A stretch of 64,000 bases of DNA from assembly GCA_964419935.1 (NCBI GenBank), contig CAYQQJ010000004.1, positions 1 to 64,000 of the forward strand. The letters are read 5' to 3'. The position numbers and the translations under genes are program-made. The notes beneath the pieces are model-generated. The model made no database searches. It was not told the origin of the DNA and saw only the letters and a list, made by a program, of their open reading frames with translations. Of this stretch, positions 33,981 to 42,093 are shown piece after piece. The first letter of the stretch is position 1; each line of letters opens with the position of its first letter. The DNA comes from CAYQQJ01 sp964419935. Lineage in GTDB: Bacteria > Pseudomonadota > Gammaproteobacteria > Pseudomonadales > Cellvibrionaceae.

Positions 33981-35501
33981 TCATGCCAAAACCAGCGCGG
34001 CTTCTTCTATTTTCGCTTTCCAGGTTTGCGGGCCGGTCTGATGCACGGATTCACCGCGACTGTCGACCGCAACTGTGACCGGCATATCCTTGACCTCAAA
34101 TTCATAGATGGCTTCCATTCCCAAGTCTTCAAACGCCAATACTTTCGCGCCGACGATCGCCTTGGACACCAGGTAAGCCGCGCCGCCGACTGCCATCAGA
34201 TAGACCGCTTTGTTATCGCGAATGGCCTCTATGGCCACAGGCCCGCGCTCGGCCTTGCCCACCATGCCGATCAACCCGGTCTTCTCCAGCACGGTGCGGG
34301 TGAACTTGTCCATTCGCGTTGCTGTCGTCGGGCCCGCCGGCCCCACCACCTCTTCACGCACCGGGTCCACGGGGCCGACGTAGTAGATAAAGCGGTTAGT
34401 GAAATCCACCGGCAGCTCTTCGCCCTTGTTGATCATGTCCACCAGGCGCTTGTGAGCGGCATCTCGTCCCGTCAACAGCTTTCCGTTAAGCAGCACGGTT
34501 TCACCGGGTTGCCAGGTTTGAACATCAGCCGGAGTGATCTCGTCCAGGTTCACGCGGCGCACACTGTCGCCCACTTCCCAACTCACTTCCGGCCAATCGT
34601 CGAGACTCGGGGGTTGCTGCAGTGCCGGGCCACTGCCATCCAGGGTGAAATGCACGTGCCGCGTCGCGGCGCAGTTGGGTATCAGCGCGACGGCTTTGTT
34701 CGCGGCGTGTGTCGGGAAATCCTTGACCTTCACATCCAATACGGTGGTCAAACCTCCCAGCCCTTGCGCACCAATGCCGAGCGCATTGACCTTGTCGTAA
34801 AGCTCCAGGCGCAACTCCTCTGCGCGACTGGTGGCGCCGCGCTCTTGCAACTCCTGAATGTCGATAGATTCGAGCAGCGCCTCTTTCGCCAACAGCATGG
34901 CCTTCTCCGCCGTACCGCCAATGCCGATACCGAGCATGCCCGGGGGACACCAACCGGCACCCATAGTCGGCACCATTTTTAGTACCCAGTCCACCACCGA
35001 ATCCGACGGGTTGAGCATGGCGAACTTGGATTTGGCTTCCGATCCGCCACCCTTGGCGGCCAGATGCACTTCCATGGTGTTGCCGGGAACAATGTTGTAA
35101 TGAATCACGGCCGGCGTATTGTCACCGGTGTTCCTGCGAGCGCCGTCCGGGTCCGCCAGGATAGATGCCCGCAAGACGTTGTCGGGGTGACTGTAGGCTT
35201 CGCGCACACCTTGGTTGAGCATGTCTTCAAGGCTCATGTCCCCTTCAAGCTTGACGTCCATACCGAGTGTGACAAAGAGGGTCACGATACCGGTGTCCTG
35301 ACAGATGGGGCGGCGACCCTGGGCGCACATACGCGAATTGATCAGAATCTGCGCCATGGCATCCTTCGCCGCCGGGTTGGCTTCCTTCTGGTACGCCTGG
35401 TGAACCGCCTGAATGAAATCCTTGGGGTGGTAATAAGACATAAACTGCAGGGCGTCAGCAACGCTCGCTATAACGTCGGCTTGACGAATAATGGTAGTCA
35501 T
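33981..35501 (-). CDS. fumA: Class I (iron-sulphur) fumarate hydratase
   Basis: Interconverts fumarate and malate in the TCA cycle with a 4Fe-4S cluster. The 506-residue protein has the N-terminal alpha domain with INSRMCAQGRRPICQDTGI (cluster Cys), GAGWCPPGMLGIGIGGTAE, and NCAATRHVHF. The C-terminal beta domain contains AGPTTATRMDKFT and the mobile-Cys equivalent region near KAERGPVA. I chose the ATG at 35501 over an upstream alternative at 35522, since homologues begin MTxIIRQxD. A heptad repeat element lies upstream. Confidence 0.95.
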   Translation of the reverse strand: MTTIIRQADVIASVADALQFMSYYHPKDFIQAVHQAYQKEANPAAKDAMAQILINSRMCAQGRRPICQDTGIVTLFVTLGMDVKLEGDMSLEDMLNQGVREAYSHPDNVLRASILADPDGARRNTGDNTPAVIHYNIVPGNTMEVHLAAKGGGSEAKSKFAMLNPSDSVVDWVLKMVPTMGAGWCPPGMLGIGIGGTAEKAMLLAKEALLESIDIQELQERGATSRAEELRLELYDKVNALGIGAQGLGGLTTVLDVKVKDFPTHAANKAVALIPNCAATRHVHFTLDGSGPALQQPPSLDDWPEVSWEVGDSVRRVNLDEITPADVQTWQPGETVLLNGKLLTGRDAAHKRLVDMINKGEELPVDFTNRFIYYVGPVDPVREEVVGPAGPTTATRMDKFTRTVLEKTGLIGMVGKAERGPVAIEAIRDNKAVYLMAVGGAAYLVSKAIVGAKVLAFEDLGMEAIYEFEVKDMPVTVAVDSRGESVHQTGPQTWKAKIEEAALVLA

Positions 35502-35571
35502 TCTGAGGGTTCTCCAAAACAAAACACGGTCGAACTATGGCGGGGAATTTTACACGGGAAAGCTAAAGAAA

Positions 35572-35757
35572 GGGAAAAGGGAAAAGAATTTCCGGCCGAG
35601 CTCGGGGTGGCTCGAAGCTGATTCAACTCGGCGAGTTTGGTGGGCTGTACCCATCTTACGGAACACCGCGACCACAACCGCGCTCATGGTTTGCGGTTCG
35701 TACTTTTCCCTTTCCCCCTTTTCCCTTTGTACTTTTCTCTATCTTTAGCTTACAACT
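35572..35757. repeat. Composite heptad repeat upstream of fumA
   Basis: Two GGGAAAA heptads (35572-35585) are followed by a core of about 115 bp and then the inverse forms TTTTCCC (35703-35729) and AGCTTAC (35746-35752). The arrangement matches the elements at 9 and 21 kb but is more degraded. It ends within 10 bp of the stop codon of the coiled-coil protein gene. The core has several GC-rich arms but no ORF. Confidence 0.65.
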
Positions 35758-35762
35758 ATTAC

Positions 35763-36518
35763 CTATTGCACTCCGCTCTTCTGAGACTTGAGTTCCAACA
35801 GGTCCCGATTGACGCTCAGGCGAAATGCATCGATCGCTTCGATGGCCTGTTCGGTGGACTTAACGCGCTCCTGGAGCGCGGCCTGGGCCTCTTTCGCCTG
35901 TTTCAGGGCATCATTAACCTGGCGTGTCTGCTGTTGCATTTTCAGTCGTTCATCTTCGACGGCGTTGAGTGTGCTCTGCTGCGCTTCAACCAGATCATTG
36001 ATGACTGTGATATCCGCCTGTAGCTCTTTCAGCGAGGCGTTAACCTTCGTTTCTATACCACCCGCAGCCTTTCGAGCAGCGGCGATGGCCTGTTTGTTCT
36101 CGGCGATGTTCTTACGATTGGTATCATACGAGACGCCCCAGAGCTTGCGGATTTCCGAGTCAGCCCACTTCAACTTGGCTTGCAATGCCGCCATGGAGGC
36201 TTCGGATTCGTCACCCGTCAGGGCTAAACGATCTTCCAGGTCGGCAATCCGAACCAGCGCGGCTTCCGTCGTCTTCTGTGATTCCAGTAGCTGCCAATAT
36301 GCATAGCCTGCCAAGCCCAAGCCGGTTATTGCCAGCAGGAACGCAAAGGGCGCGAGCTTTGAACCGGTCGACACGGTACGGTGGCTGCCAGTGTGGGCTC
36401 GATGAGTGGCGGTTGGTGTTTTCACCCCGCCACCGGCGGCGCGTTGTCGGTGGCGAACGATTTCGTCCTGCTCGGGCTTCAGGGGCGACAGTGTCGGTTC
36501 TTTGCGTTGGTCAGTCAT
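35763..36518 (-). CDS. Single-pass membrane protein with long periplasmic coiled coil
   Basis: A 251-residue protein of unknown function. It has a basic cytoplasmic N-terminus (1-53, rich in His, Arg and Thr), one transmembrane helix (about 55-76), and a coiled coil from about 78 to 240 with heptads rich in Ala, Glu, Lys and Gln. The one recognisable non-coiled spot is RKLWGVSYDTNRKNI near residue 124. Similar proteins lie near fumarase in Pseudomonas. A structural or envelope-linked role is likely but unproven. Confidence 0.75.
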   Translation of the reverse strand: MTDQRKEPTLSPLKPEQDEIVRHRQRAAGGGVKTPTATHRAHTGSHRTVSTGSKLAPFAFLLAITGLGLAGYAYWQLLESQKTTEAALVRIADLEDRLALTGDESEASMAALQAKLKWADSEIRKLWGVSYDTNRKNIAENKQAIAAARKAAGGIETKVNASLKELQADITVINDLVEAQQSTLNAVEDERLKMQQQTRQVNDALKQAKEAQAALQERVKSTEQAIEAIDAFRLSVNRDLLELKSQKSGVQ

Positions 36519-36844
36519 AGAATTTCACATCGTTGAGTGATGGTATCGGGGTGCAGGTATAGCGATTTTACAGATATATCAGCGGACACACCATTTGCGG
36601 CGGTAATGCGCTCCTCCCGGCGAAACGAACCTTTGCGCCCGCGCGATTATGCGCCATTTGTTTGCCCAAAGAGTACCACATTTGTCGCAAAAGGACTCCC
36701 GCGGGAGCCTGGTGCTGAGCAGCTGATCATGTAAAAAAGGAAGCCCGGCTACCCAAGTTGCGGAAACCTGCGTTTAAACATAGTCCCGTTTAACCTTCGC
36801 TCCTTCCCCCTGGTTATTTCGTTCGGCTGAGGCAATACCCACAA
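36519..36844. other. Intergenic region between sodB and the coiled-coil gene
   Basis: No gene is supported. A 12-bp perfect palindrome CTCCCGCGGGAG lies at 36696-36707, about 180 bp before the coiled-coil gene start, and may be a regulatory site. The rest shows no clear feature. Confidence 0.35.
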
Positions 36845-36846
36845 AC

Positions 36847-36870
36847 AAAAAAGGCCGCAAAAGCGGCCTT
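36847..36870 (-). terminator. Rho-independent terminator of sodB
   Basis: On the minus strand an 8-bp stem AAGGCCGC/GCGGCCTT with a TTTT loop is followed by a run of six T, 22 bases after the sodB stop codon. Confidence 0.9.
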
Positions 36871-36892
36871 GATAAATTGTCAACCGACTGTA

Positions 36893-37477
36893 TTAACCCG
36901 CAAAGTTCTGGTTAACAAAATCCCAATTCACCACCTTCCAGAATGCTTCCAGGTATTTCGGACGCGCATTGCGGTAGTCGATGTAGTAGGCATGTTCCCA
37001 TACATCGGCAGTGAGCAACGGTGTGGAGTCTGCGTCGGTAAGCGGCGTTTCCGCGTTGGACGTATTGACGATGGCAACGGAGCCGTCGGCTTTCTTCACC
37101 AACCAAGTCCAGCCAGAACCGAAATTGCCCACGGCGGCGGCGTTGAACTCTTCCTGAAACTTGTCAAAGGAACCGAACGCTTTGTTGATGGCTTCCGCGA
37201 CGGGCCCGGTGGCTGCACCGCCGCCATTGGGGCTCATGCAGTTCCAGAAAAAAGTGTGGTTCCAAACCTGAGCGGAGTTGTTGAACACACCACCAGAAGA
37301 TGTCTTGATCACGTCTTCCAATGATTTGCCTTCGAACTCGGTGCCCGGAATAGCGGCGTTCAGTTTTTCCACGTAAGTTTTGTGGTGTTTGCCGTAGTGA
37401 TATTCCAGAGTTTCTTCGGAAATATGCGGCGCCAATGCGTTTTTCTCGTAAGGGAGAGGAGGTAATTCAAAAGCCAT
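36893..37477 (-). CDS. sodB: Superoxide dismutase [Fe]
   Basis: Converts superoxide to peroxide and oxygen in the cytoplasm. The 194-residue protein has iron ligands His27 (YHYGKHHKTYV), His in WNHTFFWNCM near residue 74, and Asp and His in DVWEHAYYIDYRN near 157-161. FFWNCM and the FGSFDKFQEEF stretch favour iron over manganese. GGAAGG-type Shine-Dalgarno sequence precedes the ATG. A separate terminator makes it monocistronic. Confidence 0.97.
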   Translation of the reverse strand: MAFELPPLPYEKNALAPHISEETLEYHYGKHHKTYVEKLNAAIPGTEFEGKSLEDVIKTSSGGVFNNSAQVWNHTFFWNCMSPNGGGAATGPVAEAINKAFGSFDKFQEEFNAAAVGNFGSGWTWLVKKADGSVAIVNTSNAETPLTDADSTPLLTADVWEHAYYIDYRNARPKYLEAFWKVVNWDFVNQNFAG

Positions 37478-37584
37478 GATTCGTCCTTCCTGTGTTGTGA
37501 AGTTTACGTTGAGGCGACACCTTGTCGAGATTGTGTCGGACTGATGCGGTTATTGATGCGCTTACAATGAGTGCCGCGAAACTG

Positions 37585-37608
37585 AAAAAACGGCCCGTAT
37601 CGGGCCGT
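37585..37608 (-). terminator. Rho-independent terminator of groESL
   Basis: On the minus strand an 8-bp stem CGGGCCGT/ACGGCCCG-type pair with a 3-base loop is followed by six T. It lies about 55 bases past the groEL stop codon. Confidence 0.9.
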
Positions 37609-37661
37609 TCCTTTTTCGCGGGTTGTGCGGATACACGTCTCAGAGCGAACTCTGAGGTGGT

Positions 37662-39311
37662 TTACATCATACCGCCCATACCGCCCATACCGCCCATGCC
37701 ACCCATATCAGGCATGCCGCCACCGGATTTCTCTTCCGGCTTGTCAGCGACCATCGCCTGGGTGGTGATCATCAAGCCGGCTATAGAACCCGCAGCCTGC
37801 AGCGCGGTGCGAGTTACTTTGGCTGGGTCAAGAATACCCATTTCCAGCATGTCACCATACTCACCGGTCGCGGCATTATAACCGAAGTTACCTTCACCGT
37901 TTCGAACACGTTCTGCAACCACAGAAGCTTCTTCCCCGGCATTGCTCACGATCTGACGCAAGGGTGCTTCGAGAGCACGACGAGCAATACCGACACCGGC
38001 GTTCTGCTCTTCGTTGTCGCCTTCCAGATCGGCAATCGCAGCTACTGCACGTACCAGAGCGGTACCGCCGCCAGGTACAACACCTTCTTCAACAGCGGCA
38101 CGAGTCGCATGGAGTGCGTCTTCGACACGGGCTTTCTTCTCTTTCATTTCAACTTCGGTCGCAGCACCGACCTTGATTACCGCAACACCGCCAGCCAGCT
38201 TGGCAACGCGTTCTTGCAGTTTTTCACGATCGTAGTCCGATGAAGTATCTTCCAATTGGGCGCGAATCTGTGATACACGAGCCTGGATGTCAGCTGCTGC
38301 GCCGGCACCGTCGACAATTACAGTGTTTTCTTTGGACATAGTGACACGTTTGGCCTGGCCCAGATGCTCCAGAGTAGCGGTTTCCATATCCAGACCAATT
38401 TCTTCAGAAATCACAGTACCGCCAGTCAGCACCGCGATGTCCTGCAGCATGGCCTTGCGGCGATCACCGAAACCAGGCGCCTTACAGGCGGCAACCTTGA
38501 CGATACCGCGCATGTTGTTGACGACCAGTGTCGCCAGAGCTTCGCCTTCCACGTCCTCAGAGACGATCACCAGCGGACGACCGGATTTGGCGACAGCTTC
38601 CAGAATCGGCAGCAGCTCACGGATGTTGCTGATCTTCTTGTCAACCAACAGAATGTAGGGGCTTTCGTGCTCTACGCTCATGTTGTCCTGGTTGGTGATG
38701 AAGTACGGTGACAGGTAGCCGCGATCGAACTGCATGCCTTCCACCACGTCCAGCGCATTGTCCAGGCCCTGGCCTTCTTCAACGGTGATAACGCCTTCTT
38801 TACCCACTTTTTCCATGGCTTCAGCAATGATGTTGCCGATGGATTCGTCGGAGTTGGCAGAAATGGAGCCCACCTGAGCGATCGCTTTATTGGTGTCGCA
38901 AGGCTGGGAGATTGACCGCACGTGAGCAACAGCGGCGATGATAGCCTTGTCGATACCGCGCTTGAGATCCATCGGGTTCATGCCTGCAGCAACGGCTTTC
39001 AAGCCCTCAGTAACGATAGCCTGAGCCAATACGGTTGCGGTGGTGGTACCGTCACCAGCGTCGTCAGATGCGCGTGAAGCCACTTCTTTCAGCATCTGGG
39101 CACCCATGTTTTCGAACTTGTCGGTCAGTTCGATTTCCTTGGCAACGGATACGCCGTCTTTAGTGACAGTCGGAGCGCCAAACGACTTGTCGAGCACAAC
39201 GTTGCGCCCTTTGGGTCCCAGTGTCGCCTTAACCGCGTCAGCCAGGATGTTTACACCGGTCAACATTTTCTGGCGAGCATCATCACCAAATTTCACTTCT
39301 TTAGCAGCCAT
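37662..39311 (-). CDS. groL: Chaperonin GroEL
   Basis: The 60-kDa chaperonin subunit that forms double seven-fold rings and folds proteins with GroES and ATP. The 549-residue protein begins MAAKEVKFGDDARQKML. It has the ATP-site DGTTTATVLA and GVAVIKVGAATEVEM segments and ends in the GGM-repeat tail that lines the cavity. groES lies 69 bp upstream. A single groEL copy is seen in this window. Confidence 0.98.
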   Translation of the reverse strand: MAAKEVKFGDDARQKMLTGVNILADAVKATLGPKGRNVVLDKSFGAPTVTKDGVSVAKEIELTDKFENMGAQMLKEVASRASDDAGDGTTTATVLAQAIVTEGLKAVAAGMNPMDLKRGIDKAIIAAVAHVRSISQPCDTNKAIAQVGSISANSDESIGNIIAEAMEKVGKEGVITVEEGQGLDNALDVVEGMQFDRGYLSPYFITNQDNMSVEHESPYILLVDKKISNIRELLPILEAVAKSGRPLVIVSEDVEGEALATLVVNNMRGIVKVAACKAPGFGDRRKAMLQDIAVLTGGTVISEEIGLDMETATLEHLGQAKRVTMSKENTVIVDGAGAAADIQARVSQIRAQLEDTSSDYDREKLQERVAKLAGGVAVIKVGAATEVEMKEKKARVEDALHATRAAVEEGVVPGGGTALVRAVAAIADLEGDNEEQNAGVGIARRALEAPLRQIVSNAGEEASVVAERVRNGEGNFGYNAATGEYGDMLEMGILDPAKVTRTALQAAGSIAGLMITTQAMVADKPEEKSGGGMPDMGGMGGMGGMGGMM

Positions 39312-39380
39312 AGTCTTAATTCCTTCGCATTCGTTCTATGTTCGTGTTTTAGAAAATGAGGGTGTACCGAAAGCCACAGG

Positions 39381-39671
39381 CTATTCGATAACCGCCTTGA
39401 TGTCGTTTTCGCTGAGGATGACCAGCTCTTCACCGTCAACCTCAATGGTGTCGCTGCCGGCGTATTTGCCGAAAACCACAACGTCGCCGACCTTGACATC
39501 CAGCGGACGCACTTCGCCATTGTCCAGCACGCGGCCATTGCCCACGGCAAGCACTTCACCCTGGTTGGGCTTCTCTTTCGCAGAACCTGGCAACACGATG
39601 CCGCCAGCGGTTTTCTCTTCTTCTTCCTTGCGGCGAACCACAACACGATCGTGTAAAGGACGAATCTTCAT
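39381..39671 (-). CDS. groS: Co-chaperonin GroES
   Basis: The seven-fold lid of GroEL. The 96-residue protein starts MKIRPLHDRVVVRRKE, has the mobile-loop region KTAGGIVLPGSAKEKPNQG and ends with NDIKAVIE. There are two possible ATGs, at 39677 and 39671. GGAG lies only 3 bases before the first but 9 bases before the second, and homologues begin MKIRPLHD, so I chose 39671. Confidence 0.97.
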   Translation of the reverse strand: MKIRPLHDRVVVRRKEEEEKTAGGIVLPGSAKEKPNQGEVLAVGNGRVLDNGEVRPLDVKVGDVVVFGKYAGSDTIEVDGEELVILSENDIKAVIE

Positions 39672-39840
39672 CGACATTTTCTCCAAAATTACGTTTTTGA
39701 AACACTGACTTATCCGCTGTACGAATAAGGCGAGTTGCGATTGAAGGGCAGCACTGCCGCCCGAATTGCCACCCGATGGCTCACCGGGTGACAGAAGCCT
39801 GGGGAACCGGGACGGTTCCAGGTGATTCCGTTGTAGGGCA

Positions 39841-39868
39841 AGATGGGTGCGTTTTCGGAGAATTCAAT
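39841..39868 (-). promoter_or_regulatory. Candidate heat-shock (sigma-32) promoter of groESL
   Basis: On the minus strand ATTGAAT (39862-39868) and ACCCATCT (39841-39848) are 13 bp apart. The sigma-32 consensus is CTTGAAA and CCCCATNT with 11-16 bp between. The -10 half matches 7 of 8 positions. The leader to the groES ATG would be about 160 bases. No CIRCE (HrcA) repeat is visible, which fits sigma-32 control. The rest of the gap to fxsA (39672-39972) shows no gene. Confidence 0.6.
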
Positions 39869-39972
39869 AGCTGGAAGAAAAAATTTTGTGCGGCAATGGC
39901 TGGGGTTACCGAGCGCAGCGGGGGTGAACGCCACAGCTGCCCAGAACAGGAAGCTGGTCTGGGTTTTGCGCT

Positions 39973-40407
39973 CTACTTTCGCGGATCATCTTCGCGACGA
40001 TATTCGCCTTCAATCGTATGGGAGTTGGAGTGGTCTGGCCCGTGGCGACGCGATACTACCGTCATATGACGCAACCCCCAGCCAATCAAACCGCGACGCA
40101 AACCGGGTATCAAGCAGCAAAAGCCGATGACATCAGTGATAAAACCCGGTAGCACCAGGAAGATTCCCCCCACCGCCAGGAAAATACCTTCAACCATTTC
40201 ACCGGCGGGCGCCTCGCCCCGCTCCACCTTGTGGCGCGCACGCAACAGGGTTTGCAGGCCCTGCTGACGCAGGAGCGCAATACCCGCAATCGCGGTCAGC
40301 AAAATCAGGCCAATGGTGTTGAGTCCACCTATCAGCGCCCCCACCTTGATCAGCACCCAGATTTCCAGGATTGGAATGGCAATTATCGCCAGGAGTAGCA
40401 GTCGCAA
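39973..40407 (-). CDS. fxsA: FxsA family membrane protein
   Basis: A 144-residue inner-membrane protein; E. coli FxsA reduces phage exclusion by the F plasmid. It has a transmembrane helix at the start (MRLLLLAIIAIPILEIWVLI), a second one near 28-45, and further helices near 75-105. Then comes a charged tail. The start codon is TTG with GGGG about 8 bases upstream, and the family alignment supports this start. The fxsA-groES-groEL order is conserved in Pseudomonas. Confidence 0.9.
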   Translation of the reverse strand: MRLLLLAIIAIPILEIWVLIKVGALIGGLNTIGLILLTAIAGIALLRQQGLQTLLRARHKVERGEAPAGEMVEGIFLAVGGIFLVLPGFITDVIGFCCLIPGLRRGLIGWGLRHMTVVSRRHGPDHSNSHTIEGEYRREDDPRK

Positions 40408-40510
40408 AATTGTTTCCCCGCTTTGTAAAGGTCCGGTTTTGGCAGCATTCCGCTAATGCGGCGATATCACGCTTATATGAGGGTCTGCGAGGAGATTACA
40501 ACCGTTACCA

Positions 40511-41539
40511 TCACCAAGAGTAGTCCAGGCCAAACCGCAGAACCGAGTCCGCATTGACACTGTTCTCCGGCGGTGCATGGAGATAATCATACTCATAGGT
40601 GACATTGGCAGAAATGCCAAAGCCCAGGGGTATCGCCATACTGGTTTCGCTTTCAACCCGCCATTCCTGGTGCGCGTCGATGGGCTGAAAGTATTGCGAT
40701 TGGTGCCGAAAGGTTATCTCCAGGGGCAGTTTGTAGTTGAAGTTCAGCCCCCAACGCCACAGGCCAGTCTCCACCCGGTATTCAATGTTCGGGTTATAGG
40801 GCGGAATCACTTCAAAAGCGGTTCTCTCGTAACGGCCACCGAGCTCGATGGCGAGCAGCGAAATGGGTGTGCGCCAGAATTCATAACCGAGACCGGAGCC
40901 GTAGGCATAACGCTCCTTTATGTTCCGGGTCTCATCCTTGAGCACCGAGACCTCATTTTGCCAGTAGCCTCGCGTTTTGAAGTACCAGTCAAAGAAGTAA
41001 CTGCCATCGTACGTCTCGTCCAACGGGCTTTCGTCGAAGGAGCGCGCCTTGTAGTCAATCTCAAAGGTATGGCGGACGTCCGAATAGCGAACTTCGAAGC
41101 GGGTATCGACCAGCCAGTCCTGCTGATTGAAGTTACCCCCAAACTTGCTGCCACTGACGGCGACATTGCCGTTATAGGTATAGAATTCATTGACCGTGAT
41201 GACGTATGGAACCACCTGCTTCAGACTGTAAAGCGGCTCGAAGTCCAGATCGCCATTCGCGCAGGAGAAGATCACCTGGGTACCGCGCAACTCCTGCCAA
41301 TGGCAGGGTTCGTCGCGACCGCGCAGTTTTAATGGTGCGGAAGAGGTGATGGCGCGAATATTGTCCTTGGAAATCTTGATTTTGCCCACCGTGGCGGAAT
41401 TCCAGAGAATATCGTTCTCGCTGATGCTTACCAGCTCGCCCGCCAGCCGATCACCGTTGGTAAGCCTGACCTCTCCCGCAGACGTTGTACTGGCGACCAG
41501 AATCGATCCTATCAATAACGCTGCCGACCTAAGGCTCAC
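40511..41539 (-). CDS. DUF481 outer-membrane beta-barrel protein
   Basis: A 342-residue protein with a signal peptide (cleaved near TTSA-G22). The N-terminal SH3-like segment is LTNGDRLAGELVSISENDILW. The DUF481 domain from about 125 on has alternating strands such as YGSGLGYEFWRTP and LRFGLDYSW, the last ending in Trp like many barrels. The function is unknown; the E. coli relative is YdiY. The start codon is GTG with GAGG upstream. It diverges from the ATL gene 60 bp away. Confidence 0.88.
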   Translation of the reverse strand: MSLRSAALLIGSILVASTTSAGEVRLTNGDRLAGELVSISENDILWNSATVGKIKISKDNIRAITSSAPLKLRGRDEPCHWQELRGTQVIFSCANGDLDFEPLYSLKQVVPYVITVNEFYTYNGNVAVSGSKFGGNFNQQDWLVDTRFEVRYSDVRHTFEIDYKARSFDESPLDETYDGSYFFDWYFKTRGYWQNEVSVLKDETRNIKERYAYGSGLGYEFWRTPISLLAIELGGRYERTAFEVIPPYNPNIEYRVETGLWRWGLNFNYKLPLEITFRHQSQYFQPIDAHQEWRVESETSMAIPLGFGISANVTYEYDYLHAPPENSVNADSVLRFGLDYSW

Positions 41540-41599
41540 TACTTACCTCTACTTTGATTTAACATATTCGTTGCTATCAGCGGGACAATCGATTCACAA

Positions 41600-41926
41600 A
41601 TGCCACTACCAGATCGGCGCTACAACGCCATTTACCAAGTGCTTGCCCTGATTCCAGCGGGACGCGTTGCCACTTACGGTCAGGTAGCCGCCCTGGCCGG
41701 TCTCGGTCGAGGCGCGCGCATGGTGGGCCGCACACTCAAGCTGCTACCCGCCGACTCGCAATTACCATGGCACCGCGTGGTGAACAGTCGGGGCATGATT
41801 TCACTGCCGGATACCTCTCCGGAATATGCCGTTCAGAAGCAAAAACTGCAGGAGGAAGGCATTGTGTTTAGCACAGACCGCATCAACTTGCGTTTGTTTG
41901 GCTGGAATCCGGGCGGCGAAGCCTGA
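41600..41926 (+). CDS. atl: Alkyltransferase-like protein (ATL, MGMT fold without catalytic Cys)
   Basis: A 108-residue protein homologous to the DNA-binding domain of O6-methylguanine methyltransferase. The recognition-helix segment GQVAALAGLGRGARMVGR is present, but the active-site PCHR is PWHR (residues about 56-59). Such ATL proteins bind O6-alkylguanine and pass it to nucleotide excision repair. The Trp-for-Cys change is a family property, so this is a normal ATL and not a mutated MGMT. Confidence 0.93.
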   Translation: MPLPDRRYNAIYQVLALIPAGRVATYGQVAALAGLGRGARMVGRTLKLLPADSQLPWHRVVNSRGMISLPDTSPEYAVQKQKLQEEGIVFSTDRINLRLFGWNPGGEA

Positions 41927-42093
41927 ACCACTGCTCTCTCTATAAGCGCGCAGCTATCTCTGGCACTGATAATCGCATACAGACTAGGTCAGCGCCGTGC
42001 ATTTTGCCAGCGCCATGGCGAATCGAATTGCGCCGGTTGGCACCCTGGAGTAACCTTGCGGCGTCAATTACCCGCGCCATCTGAAGAGGCCGT

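Noticed and set aside
41600..41926. An O6-methylguanine methyltransferase with a mutated active site
   Set aside because: The PWHR motif is the hallmark of the alkyltransferase-like family, so the missing Cys is expected.
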